From: an uncultured Christensenella sp.
GTDB lineage: Bacteria; Bacillota; Clostridia; Christensenellales; Borkfalkiaceae
DNA length: 64,000 nt
Reading direction: 5' to 3'
NCBI GenBank assembly: GCA_910586065.1
Contig: CAJUGI010000004.1
Span: 67,344 to 131,343, forward strand
Shown: positions 57,369 through 64,000 of the stretch, piece after piece
How the letters are laid out: the number at the start of each line of letters is the position of its first letter
How positions within the stretch are numbered: position 1 is the stretch's first letter
Position numbers and translations under genes: made by a program
The notes under the pieces: generated by a model
Database searches by the model: none
What the model was told of the DNA's origin: nothing
What the model saw: only the letters and a program-made list of their open reading frames with translations

Positions 57369-58055
57369 TTAAAGCGGTTTTTTTCTTTCCAATCCTCTGC
57401 CGCGCGGATACTTCAAAGGGGTGGCGCAAACTTTTTTTATTACAATTGCAGACCTTTTTCCGCAATTTTCAGGAAGGTCCAAACGAATAATTTTTTCAAT
57501 CTTTCCGCCCAATACCTCAATTGCTTTTAAACTTTCATCAAGTTCTGCTTCACACTCACTTTTATACGCAATAAAACTGCCTCCGACTTTTACGAAGGGC
57601 AAACAGTATTCGCATAAAGTGTTCAACTTTGCAACGGCGCGTGCGGTGGCAATATCGAATTTTTCACGCAAGTTTTCATTATGCGCCCCTTCCTCGGCGC
57701 GGATATTAAGAACTTTTACACCGACAAAACCCAATTTTTCCACAACCTTTTTAAGAAATTCACATTTTTTCCCCGTACTTTCGATTAAAGTGAACTTTAA
57801 ATCATCCCTTACAATCTTTAAAGGAATGGATGGAAACCCTCCTCCGGAACCTATTTCAACAACGGCGGCTCCGTTTAAAAAATTATTTTCAGGCAAAATA
57901 CTGTCCAAAAAATGTTTTATATAAATCTCTTTTTCGTCGGTAATTGAAGTTAAATTATATTTTTCGTTATATTCAATCAATAAATTCTTGAAAATTTCAA
58001 ATTTTGCTTTATAATTTTCATCCGAAAAATAACCGCTTAAAAAACTGTAATCCAT
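57369..58055 (-). CDS. rsmG: 16S rRNA m7G527 methyltransferase
   Basis: The 228-residue product has the RsmG SAM-binding motif VVEIGSGGGFPSIPLKI (about 65), the upstream YNLTSITDEKEIYIKHFLDSI block and the ATARAVAKLNTLCEYCLPFVK block. It methylates G527 of 16S rRNA, a change linked to aminoglycoside response. Its position next to the origin and parAB is conserved in Bacillota. Divergent from dnaN over a 360-base gap. Confidence 0.95.
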   Translation of the reverse strand: MDYSFLSGYFSDENYKAKFEIFKNLLIEYNEKYNLTSITDEKEIYIKHFLDSILPENNFLNGAAVVEIGSGGGFPSIPLKIVRDDLKFTLIESTGKKCEFLKKVVEKLGFVGVKVLNIRAEEGAHNENLREKFDIATARAVAKLNTLCEYCLPFVKVGGSFIAYKSECEAELDESLKAIEVLGGKIEKIIRLDLPENCGKRSAIVIKKVCATPLKYPRGRGLERKKPL

Positions 58056-58415
58056 ACAAAAATAATATCATAATTTATTAACTTTTTCAACTCCTGAAGT
58101 TATTAACAATTAATAAAATAAGTGGATAACTCAACTTTTTTATGTATCAAATTTTTTTTTGCGGCTTTTTTAAAAAATTTTAAGTTTTTTATTATCGGGG
58201 TTATGCACTTATTAAGAAACTATACACAAAAAAATTCACAAAACAATCAACATTCAAAGAGGTTGATTTTGTTGCTTTTTAAAGGCTTTTAAGTTATTAT
58301 ATTAATGAAATAAATCTGTTTAGAAATTATATCAACATTTCCACACCACCTATTAATAATACTTCTTATATAATTTCTTAATTAAAAAATAATATAAAAG
58401 TTACACGGAGAAAAA
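58056..58415. other. AT-rich gap between rsmG and dnaN, second origin candidate
   Basis: No gene is seen. A one-mismatch DnaA box AGTGGATAA lies at 58121-58129 and looser copies (TTATGCACT near 58200, ATTTCCACA near 58337) follow. A TATAAT at 58369-58374, without a clear -35, may be the dnaN -10. dnaA would normally sit here. It could form a bipartite origin with 55471-56198. Confidence 0.45.
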
Positions 58416-59522
58416 ATGAAAGTTGTATGTGAAGGTATCGATTTATCCGATTCCGTTTTAAAAGTAGTTAAAGCATGTTCTTCGAAAACCACTATTCCCG
58501 TTCTGGAATGCATTAAACTGACGGCAAGAAACGACGAGTTGAAACTTTCGGCAACGGACGGTGAAATATCTATATTGAAAACTATTAAAGCCGAAGTTTA
58601 CGAAGAGGGAGATATTTGCGTACCGGGCAGGTATTTTGCAGATTTTATTAAAAAACTGGAAGGAGTGCAGATTACTCTTTCTTCCGACGGCAAAAAAATG
58701 GATATTGTTTACGCTGACAGTCAGACGAGTATGCAGGTTCTTTCGGCGGATGATTTTCCTAAAATAGATACTGAAATTAACGAGAGCAGTTTTAAGGTAA
58801 AGACTTCGGATTTAAAGAAATTTATTAGCGCCACTTCGTTTTGCTGCGCAACGGACGATTCGCGTCCCATTTTAAAGGGCTGCCAGTTTTTGATAAACGG
58901 GGACGAAGTGTGCGTTACTTCGCTTGACGGATTCCGTCTTGCAACCATAAACGGTAAAGTAAGCGGCAGCGCCGGTAATATGGAAATAGTTTGCCCTGCG
59001 AGAACACTGAACGAAATCGAAAAAATGCTCCCCGACGGTAACGACGAAACGGAAATATTTATTCAGCGCGGAATTATTCTTGTAGCGGTGGAAAATACGG
59101 TTTTGACTTCGCGTCTTTACGGCGGAGATTTTATAAAGAAAGACAATATTATTCCCAAATCGTTTATAACGACTGTTACGGTTGAAAAGGATAAACTTAA
59201 AGCAAGCATAGAGCGTGCGGCTATTCTTGTAAGAAACGATAAGAACAGTTTGATTATTTTTGATATATCGGGTGACAAAATAGAAATTTCTTCCGCGTCG
59301 GAAATAGGTAACGTTCAGGAACCGGTAAAGGCGGAAACGGACGGTAAAGACGTAAGAATAGCTATGAATTCGAAGTTTATTATAGAGGCCGTGAATGCGT
59401 TGGAAGAGGAAAAAATTGTGCTTTCTTTCAACAACAGCGTACAGCCGTTTATTTGCCAGAACGAGAAAAACAAGGACAAGCTGTATTTAATTTTGCCAGT
59501 AAGGACAAGCAATAACGCTTGA
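58416..59522 (+). CDS. dnaN: DNA polymerase III beta sliding clamp
   Basis: The 368-residue product has the three clamp domains of DnaN. Recognisable blocks are CSSKTTIPVLECIKLTARNDELKLSATD in domain 1, FCCATDDSRPILKGCQFLI and TSLDGFRLA in domain 2, and the C-terminal LYLILPVRT that forms part of the partner-binding pocket. It tethers DNA polymerase III to DNA. CGGAG lies before the ATG. Unusually dnaA is not upstream; dnaN heads a co-directional run into rpmH. Confidence 0.96.
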   Translation: MKVVCEGIDLSDSVLKVVKACSSKTTIPVLECIKLTARNDELKLSATDGEISILKTIKAEVYEEGDICVPGRYFADFIKKLEGVQITLSSDGKKMDIVYADSQTSMQVLSADDFPKIDTEINESSFKVKTSDLKKFISATSFCCATDDSRPILKGCQFLINGDEVCVTSLDGFRLATINGKVSGSAGNMEIVCPARTLNEIEKMLPDGNDETEIFIQRGIILVAVENTVLTSRLYGGDFIKKDNIIPKSFITTVTVEKDKLKASIERAAILVRNDKNSLIIFDISGDKIEISSASEIGNVQEPVKAETDGKDVRIAMNSKFIIEAVNALEEEKIVLSFNNSVQPFICQNEKNKDKLYLILPVRTSNNA

Positions 59523-59653
59523 CTTTGAGAGTTTTTCCATTATATAATATGTAAGCTAAAATGCATATAGGCGGCGCATAACTTTGTTTACGCGTTGTTT
59601 GCATTTTTATTAAAGTTAAATATAAGTAATAAATCTTAAAAAGGAAAATGGAT

Positions 59654-59788
59654 ATGAAAAGAACTTATCAACCTAAAAAGAGACAGAGATCGAAAGTTCA
59701 CGGTTTCAGAAAGAGAATGGCAACCACTGCAGGCAGAAAAGTTTTAAAGAGAAGAAGAAATAAAGGCAGAAAACACCTTACGGCGTAA
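59654..59788 (+). CDS. rpmH: Ribosomal protein L34
   Basis: The 44-residue product is a standard L34: MKRTYQPKKRQRSKVHGF then RKRMATTAGRKVLKRRRNK and GRKHLTA. AAGGA lies 9 bases before the ATG. It is a structural protein of the 50S subunit. It precedes rnpA by 3 bases, as in most bacteria, but here it points the same way as dnaN. Confidence 0.98.
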   Translation: MKRTYQPKKRQRSKVHGFRKRMATTAGRKVLKRRRNKGRKHLTA

Positions 59789-59791
59789 TAA

Positions 59792-60118
59792 GTGAACTAT
59801 CTCAGGATAAAGAAAAACGCCGATTTTCAAAAGCTGTTTAAAAAGGGGAAAAAGGTATTTTCCCCTTATATAACGTTATTGTATTTTCCATCGCAAAAAA
59901 CCGGTATGGGGGTGGCGGTTTCGAAAAAACACGGTAAAGCGGTTAAAAGAAACAGGATAAAAAGACTGTTACGCGCTGCTTTTAAAGAAACCTGCCCTGC
60001 GTTGAAAAATCCGTGTTCCTGTATTTTAATACCTAAAGTTGCGGAAGAATACAGTTTGAAAAGCTTTAAAAAAAGTTTGGTAATCTGTTTTAACAAGATA
60101 AACTCATGCGAAAATTAA
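59792..60118 (+). CDS. rnpA: Ribonuclease P protein component
   Basis: The 108-residue product has the RnpA signature GVAVSKKHGKAVKRNRIKRLLR (Lys/Arg-rich RNR box, about 40-62) and N-terminal LRIKKNADFQKLFKKGKKV. It helps RNase P RNA mature tRNA 5' ends. The start is GTG at 59792, three bases after rpmH. It overlaps yidD by 13 bases. Confidence 0.95.
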   Translation: MNYLRIKKNADFQKLFKKGKKVFSPYITLLYFPSQKTGMGVAVSKKHGKAVKRNRIKRLLRAAFKETCPALKNPCSCILIPKVAEEYSLKSFKKSLVICFNKINSCEN

Positions 60119-60381
60119 GAGTTTTTAAGCGCAGGTATTTAAAGCCGGTTTTTAAAATGCTTTTTATGCGGCTTATCGTGTTTTATCAGAAAAATCTTTC
60201 CCGTCATACCTGTCTTTACGAACCCACGTGTTCGGAATATATGAAACGCTCGATTAATAACAAAGGCGTTATTCTCGGAATTTTATACGGTTGCTGGAGA
60301 TTATTGCGCTGTAATCCCTTTTCCAAAGGCGGTTACAATCCGGCTCCCGAAAAATATTTCAGATTAAAATGGGTTCTGTAA
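60106..60381 (+). CDS. yidD: Membrane protein insertion factor YidD
   Basis: The 91-residue product has the YidD motifs LIVFYQKNLSRHTCLYEPTC, CSEYMKRSI, GCWRLLRCNPFSKGGYNP with the three conserved cysteines. An amphipathic N-terminal helix attaches it to the membrane. It assists YidC, encoded next. Overlaps rnpA. Confidence 0.95.
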   Translation: MRKLRVFKRRYLKPVFKMLFMRLIVFYQKNLSRHTCLYEPTCSEYMKRSINNKGVILGILYGCWRLLRCNPFSKGGYNPAPEKYFRLKWVL

Positions 60382-60402
60382 TAAATTAACGGAAATAAAT
60401 TT

Positions 60403-61842
60403 ATGGAAATTTCAACTCTCCTTGCGGTTTCGCAAAACTTTATAGATTTTGCCGTGGACAGTATACCTTCGGTTACTCTGAACTGGATAGGCAACCTTAT
60501 AAAATGGTTGTTTGATTTATTTCAGGGCGTTTACGGCGGTGCGATTCTCGGAACGGTTATATTTACGCTTATTTTAAAGACGGTAACCAGCCCGATAGAT
60601 ATTTTCACCAGAATAAAGCAGAAAAAGCAGTCGCTTTTGATGAAGAGTATGCGTCCGCAGATGGAAAAACTGCAGAAACAGTACGCTAACGATAAAAATA
60701 TGTATAGTCAGAAGGTTATGGAGCTTCAGAAAGCACACGGTATAAACCCGCTTGGAGCATGCCTTCCGATGATAGTTTCAATCGTAATCTTTATGATTGT
60801 TATAGGCGCGTTTTCCACTTATTCGAACTTTGCAACGTTAACTACCTATAACAATATGGTAGGCGCATATAACGACAGTGTTGAAACTTATATTTACGCA
60901 ACGTACGCCGAAGAAGAGGCTGTTTCTCTTTTGAATCTTGAAGAAGGACAGAAACCCGAAGAGATTAAACTTAATTTAAACGGCAAGGAATCAACATATT
61001 ATCTGGTAAACGTTAAAAACGCCGGCACGGACAAGGATAACTTTTTAATAAGGGTAAGAAACACGGTAAATCCCGAAGGCGAAGCGGAACACCGCGAAAA
61101 TTACTGGCTTGAAGAAGGCAGTTTTATGGTGGATTTCGATAAATTTTCCGCTTATCTTGCTTCGGTAGATTCTTCTTTTACCGTTGATAAGCAGACGGAA
61201 TTCGCAGGATTTTCAGAGAGTAAAAAGTTTGAAAGAGTGGCTTCGTTCGTTCAGCTCAACGCAAGGTCGGCTGCGGCGGACAATTATCACGAAAACCGCG
61301 GGTTTTCGGCTTTCGGCTGGATAGGTAACGTTTGGTACGCCGATTCGATGTTGAATAAGGAAGTTCCCGATTTCAACAATTTCCAGTCTTCGATTTCGCG
61401 TGCCGTAGGCGCCGGAATGAGCACGACGTACGAACCGAGCTATATAGAAGTTACTTATAATCTCGGAAACGGCATAGGCAATGAAATGAATACCTTTAAC
61501 GGATATTTCGTGCTTGTAGTGCTTTCGGTAGGTACAATGTTCCTGCAACAGTTTATAACGATGCGGGCTCAAAAGGACGCCAACGAATTGAGTTCTGTTG
61601 ACGGTTCTGCGGCAAAGACTAATAAATGGATGATGATTATGATGCCGATAATATTCGGCGTATTCTCGTTCTTCTATTCCGCCGCGTTTTCGGTTTATAT
61701 GATAACGAGCAACGTTTATTCGCTTGCTATGACTTTGATTACGAATAAAATAGTGGACGTAAAGTTTGCAAAACATGGAGAAGCGTATCTTGCAAAGAAG
61801 AGAAAAAGCAGACAGCCGTCAACAACAAAGAGGTTCAGATAA
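60403..61842 (+). CDS. yidC: YidC/Oxa1 insertase with a large extracytoplasmic insert
   Basis: The 479-residue protein keeps the YidC core: first core helix (about 46-65) with Lys in LILKTVTSPI where Arg is usual, the cytoplasmic coiled hairpin (70-115, MRPQMEKLQKQYANDKN), helix 122-142, then GWIGNVWYADS (305-315), helix 366-387 and the paired helices 408-447. Residues ~145-300 form an extra outer domain not present in typical ~260-residue Gram-positive YidC. It inserts membrane proteins, with or without Sec. The basic tail KKRKSRQPS is typical for ribosome contact. Overlaps jag by one base. Confidence 0.93.
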   Translation: MEISTLLAVSQNFIDFAVDSIPSVTLNWIGNLIKWLFDLFQGVYGGAILGTVIFTLILKTVTSPIDIFTRIKQKKQSLLMKSMRPQMEKLQKQYANDKNMYSQKVMELQKAHGINPLGACLPMIVSIVIFMIVIGAFSTYSNFATLTTYNNMVGAYNDSVETYIYATYAEEEAVSLLNLEEGQKPEEIKLNLNGKESTYYLVNVKNAGTDKDNFLIRVRNTVNPEGEAEHRENYWLEEGSFMVDFDKFSAYLASVDSSFTVDKQTEFAGFSESKKFERVASFVQLNARSAAADNYHENRGFSAFGWIGNVWYADSMLNKEVPDFNNFQSSISRAVGAGMSTTYEPSYIEVTYNLGNGIGNEMNTFNGYFVLVVLSVGTMFLQQFITMRAQKDANELSSVDGSAAKTNKWMMIMMPIIFGVFSFFYSAAFSVYMITSNVYSLAMTLITNKIVDVKFAKHGEAYLAKKRKSRQPSTTKRFR

Positions 61843-62720
61843 TGGAAGAAAACAACGTATTCACAGGAAAAACCCTTGACGAGGCAATTAATAACGGATT
61901 AATCGAATTGAGATTAACCCGTGACGAAGCTGAAATCACGGTGTTGGAAGAAGGAAAAAAGAAACTTTTCAGTTCGGTAAAAGCCAAAGTCAGGGTTACG
62001 AAAAAACGTTCCGACGGAAAAAAGGCACAGGATTTTATTGTACAACTGCTTGAAATTATAGGGGTTAAGTCCGAATGCGAGGTTATTTCGGATGAAGATT
62101 CGCTTAATATCAATATAAAAACTTCGAACTCGGCAAGAGTTATCGGTAAGCGCGGCGACGTGCTGGACGCGATTCAGACTATTGCCGGAGCTTATACGAA
62201 TATCGGCAAGGACGAATATAAAAAAGTTGTAGTTGACTGCGAAAATTACCGCGCTCAACGTGAACAGACTTTGAAGGAGCTTGCGTTAAAACTTGCCTCG
62301 AAGGCGATTGAAACGGGCAGAAAGATGACGCTTGAGCCTATGACGCCTTATGAAAGACGGATTATCCACGCAACCCTGATGGATAACGACCAGATTAAAA
62401 CCGTTTCTGAGGGAAACGAACCGGCGCGTTATATTGCCGTGATTCCAAACAATGCGAAGCCTTATGACAAGGGCATACGTTACGGTGAAAAGAGACCTCA
62501 GGGCAGAGATAGCCGTTTTGGAGGAAGAGAAGGAAGGGGCGGCCGCGACAGCCGTGGCGGCGGAAGAAGGGATTCGCGCGGAGGAGACAGGCGCTCTTCA
62601 GGCGGCGGCAAACCCAGAGGGAAAAAGGAAATTTATTTCGGCGCGTTCCTTGGAAACAGTAAAAGCGGTGAAACCGAAGTAAAAGAAAACCCCGCAAACG
62701 AAGAAGATAACAAGGATTAA
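61842..62720 (+). CDS. jag: Jag/KhpB RNA-binding protein with Arg/Gly-rich tail
   Basis: The 292-residue product has the N-terminal Jag domain (GKTLDEAINNGLIEL), a KH domain (about 85-150: SARVIGKRGDVLDAIQTIAG) and an R3H domain (about 155-215: MTPYERRIIHATLMDND, GNEPARYIAVIP). It binds RNA, usually with KhpA, and influences cell elongation and division. The C-terminal ~75 residues are Arg/Gly/Ser-rich with repeated RDSRGG units, an unusual RGG-box-like extension. It overlaps the yidC stop (TAATG). Confidence 0.94.
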   Translation: MEENNVFTGKTLDEAINNGLIELRLTRDEAEITVLEEGKKKLFSSVKAKVRVTKKRSDGKKAQDFIVQLLEIIGVKSECEVISDEDSLNINIKTSNSARVIGKRGDVLDAIQTIAGAYTNIGKDEYKKVVVDCENYRAQREQTLKELALKLASKAIETGRKMTLEPMTPYERRIIHATLMDNDQIKTVSEGNEPARYIAVIPNNAKPYDKGIRYGEKRPQGRDSRFGGREGRGGRDSRGGGRRDSRGGDRRSSGGGKPRGKKEIYFGAFLGNSKSGETEVKENPANEEDNKD

Positions 62721-62721
62721 T

Positions 62722-63042
62722 ATGTCGGTGCTTGAAAGCGATAAAATCGACGGCGTTGCGGTAAGCGGAGAAGATAAAGTTTTAAACCTGTTGATAACGG
62801 ACCATCTTGATTTTAAAGATGAATACAAACATTTGTTGACTTTGCAGGAAAAAATCAACGCGTATCTTGGTTTTATCGAGGCGGAACAGTATCGTGAAAT
62901 TTATCCGGACAGCGATATAGAAAGCTTTATTATAGAGATTCACTTTAAACATAAAATTACGGATAATTGCAGAAAGTTTATAAAAACGGTTAATAACCAA
63001 ATTGGTGAAATTAACACAATCTGCATTATTGTTGAAAATTGA
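62722..63042 (+). CDS. DUF6572-like small protein
   Basis: The 106-residue product begins MSVLESDKIDGVAVSGEDKV and contains LLITDHLDFKDEYKHLLTLQ, EKINAYLGFIEAEQYREIYP and IEIHFKHKITDNCRKFI. This looks like the DUF6572 family, often found as short soluble proteins of unknown function; I recall the family from memory and cannot check it. AAGGA precedes the ATG and it starts one base after jag, so it is the last gene of the dnaN-to-jag run. Confidence 0.7.
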   Translation: MSVLESDKIDGVAVSGEDKVLNLLITDHLDFKDEYKHLLTLQEKINAYLGFIEAEQYREIYPDSDIESFIIEIHFKHKITDNCRKFIKTVNNQIGEINTICIIVEN

Positions 63043-63067
63043 ATTTATTTAAAAAAGATAAATATAT

Positions 63068-63110
63068 TGATGGTTTTCGGCTAAACACATCATTAAAAAA
63101 ACCGAGGAGA
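63068..63110 (+). promoter_or_regulatory. preQ1-I riboswitch
   Basis: P1 TGATG/CATCA (63068-63072, 63088-63092) encloses a loop GTTTTCGGCTAAACA, followed by the A-rich strand and ACCGAGGAG. TCGG (63077-63080) can pair with CCGA (63102-63105) as the H-type pseudoknot of class I preQ1 riboswitches. It lies upstream of queT, encoding a known preQ1-class transporter family. Confidence 0.82.
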
Positions 63111-63127
63111 TGCAAATTTTAAAGATT

Positions 63128-63161
63128 GCGGAAAGTCCTTGGAAACTTTCCGCTTTTTTTT
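63128..63161 (+). terminator. Riboswitch-controlled intrinsic terminator
   Basis: GCGGAAAGT (63128-63136) pairs with ACTTTCCGC (63145-63153), followed by eight T. It sits between the preQ1 aptamer and queT, so ligand binding probably promotes termination. Confidence 0.85.
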
Positions 63162-63185
63162 AAGCCGAAATTTACGAAAAACACT

Positions 63186-63776
63186 ATGAAAAACTTTTTT
63201 ACCACAAAAAGACTGTGCCGCGCGGGAGTTATCGCCGCACTGTACGTCGCACTCACCTATGCGTTCGGCGCCATAGCGTACAGCGGATTTTTGGAAATTC
63301 GTCCCGCCGAGGCGTTGACGATTTTGCCGCTGTTCTTTCCGGAGGCGGTGCCTGCCCTTTGGATAGGATGCATGCTTGCCAATCTCGGTTCGCAGTTCAT
63401 TATGTACGACGTGCCGCTTGGCGGACTTGCAACTCTTGTAGCGGCACTGTGCACCTACGGCGTTGGCAGACTGATTAAAAACCACGTTTTGAGAATGGCG
63501 GTAGGCGGAATTTTTCCCGTATTGGTAAACGCTTTTGTAATTCCTTTCGTCATTATTCTTTGCGGCGGCGCGGAAGGATTTGATACCACGGTTATTGCAT
63601 ACTGGACTTTCTTCGGTTCGCTTTGCGCAACGCAGGCGCTGTGGGTTTACGGACTCGGCTCGCTGCTTTATGCCGGTATTTACGGTTTGCAAAAGAAAGG
63701 GATATCTGTGTTTACGGATAAACCGAAACGAACTTTGGAAGAGCCGGAACATTCCGAACAAAATACGCAACAGTAA
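63186..63776 (+). CDS. queT: QueT-type queuosine precursor transporter
   Basis: The 196-residue protein has about six hydrophobic helices and QueT/DUF988 blocks: LCRAGVIAALYVALTYAFG, LEIRPAEALTILPLFFPEAVPALWIG and AFVIPFVIILCGG. It is an S component that imports queuosine precursors (preQ0/preQ1) with an ECF module encoded elsewhere. I use ATG 63186 because the open frame upstream runs through the terminator; its own ribosome site is weak. A charged ~30-residue tail is present. Confidence 0.92.
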   Translation: MKNFFTTKRLCRAGVIAALYVALTYAFGAIAYSGFLEIRPAEALTILPLFFPEAVPALWIGCMLANLGSQFIMYDVPLGGLATLVAALCTYGVGRLIKNHVLRMAVGGIFPVLVNAFVIPFVIILCGGAEGFDTTVIAYWTFFGSLCATQALWVYGLGSLLYAGIYGLQKKGISVFTDKPKRTLEEPEHSEQNTQQ

Positions 63777-63788
63777 CGGACAATTAAG

Positions 63789-63821
63789 AAACACCGGTAA
63801 TGCTTAGCATTACCGGTGTTT
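63789..63821. terminator. Terminator after queT
   Basis: A 15-bp perfect stem (63789-63803 with 63807-63821, ACACCGGTAATGC type) with TTA loop, followed by TTAATTATTT. Confidence 0.88.
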
Positions 63822-63893
63822 AATTATTTAATCATAAAAAAGAGGGGATTTCTATGATAATCGATTTTAAAAGACAATTGATTTATTAAAAGA

Positions 63894-64000
63894 ATGCCGG
63901 CTTATATTGTCGGGACAAATTCGCCGTTTGTCTTTTCAGAACAGAATAAAAATCTTGAAAATAAATTCAAGGGCAAGGAATTAAAGAATTATAAAATAAA
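63894..64000 (+). CDS. Start of a possible gene cut by the window edge
   Basis: About 35 codons are open from ATG 63894 (MPAYIVGTNSPFVFSEQNK, then rich in Lys/Asn) to the window end. A better ribosome site GAGGGG lies at 63842 before another ATG (63854) that stops after 11 codons (MIIDFKRQLIY), so either a leader peptide or a frameshifted start is possible. No family recognised. Confidence 0.4.
   Translation, partial: MPAYIVGTNSPFVFSEQNKNLENKFKGKELKNYKI

Noticed and set aside
1..64000. CRISPR arrays, rRNA genes and intact insertion sequences
   Set aside because: I saw no regularly spaced repeats, rRNA segments or transposase genes anywhere in the window.

Overview
The window looks like the chromosome of a Gram-positive, low-to-mid-GC gut bacterium of the class Clostridia (Bacillota), possibly Christensenellales-like. 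The evidence is strong AGGAGG-type ribosome binding sites, sigma-A promoters of the form TTGNNN-17-TATAAT, Gram-positive lipoprotein signals, the sporulation-linked protein YyaC, and a parA/parB/rsmG neighbourhood as in other Bacillota. The species cannot be named from the sequence alone.

Region 1 (1-31 kb) is a plant cell-wall pectin utilisation locus, almost all on the minus strand. A sugar ABC transporter operon (two permeases, a 904-residue binding lipoprotein and an MsmK-type ATPase) is interleaved with four unrecognised membrane proteins and ends in cytoplasmic GH28 and GH105 enzymes. A divergent gene encodes a pectin methylesterase without a signal peptide. A second operon (eda-VOC fusion, kdgK, TIM-barrel isomerase, kduI, a second MsmK-type ATPase, uxaB, uxaA, uxaC) carries uronic acids to pyruvate and glyceraldehyde-3-phosphate. 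A secreted PL1 pectate lyase lipoprotein, a MATE transporter and a GH43 enzyme follow. The implied scheme is that extracellular pectate lyase releases oligogalacturonides, the ABC transporter imports them, and demethylation and hydrolysis finish in the cytoplasm. No kduD is visible in the window.

Region 2 (31-46 kb) holds upp-uraA, then a Leloir galactose operon (lacZ-type GH2, galT, galK, galE, galM). Next is a membrane-anchored GH3 glucosidase with swapped domain order, divergent from an AraC regulator, with overlapping palindromes between them.

Region 3 (46.5-49.6 kb) looks like a decayed integrative element at a tRNA-Arg. It has the C-terminal end of a tyrosine recombinase, a protein of three tandem winged-helix-like repeats running out of frame into a double-stranded RNA binding domain, an AT-rich phospholipase-D-like nuclease, a tRNA-Arg(CCG) with a weak D arm, tandem 12-bp repeats and a separate tRNA-Arg 5' half.

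Region 4 (49.6-64 kb) is the replication-origin neighbourhood: mnmA, parB, parA, ftsH, an AT-rich gap with parS-like sites and DnaA boxes, yyaC, a SLOG protein, rsmG, then dnaN, rpmH, rnpA, yidD, yidC, jag, and a preQ1-riboswitch-controlled queT. Gene orientation flips here from minus to plus, as expected at an origin. dnaA is absent, and rpmH-rnpA-yidD-yidC-jag runs downstream of and in the same direction as dnaN, unlike the usual divergent layout.

Most intriguing are the unidentified structured leader at the left edge, the dnaA-less rearranged origin, and the triple winged-helix/dsRNA-binding protein.
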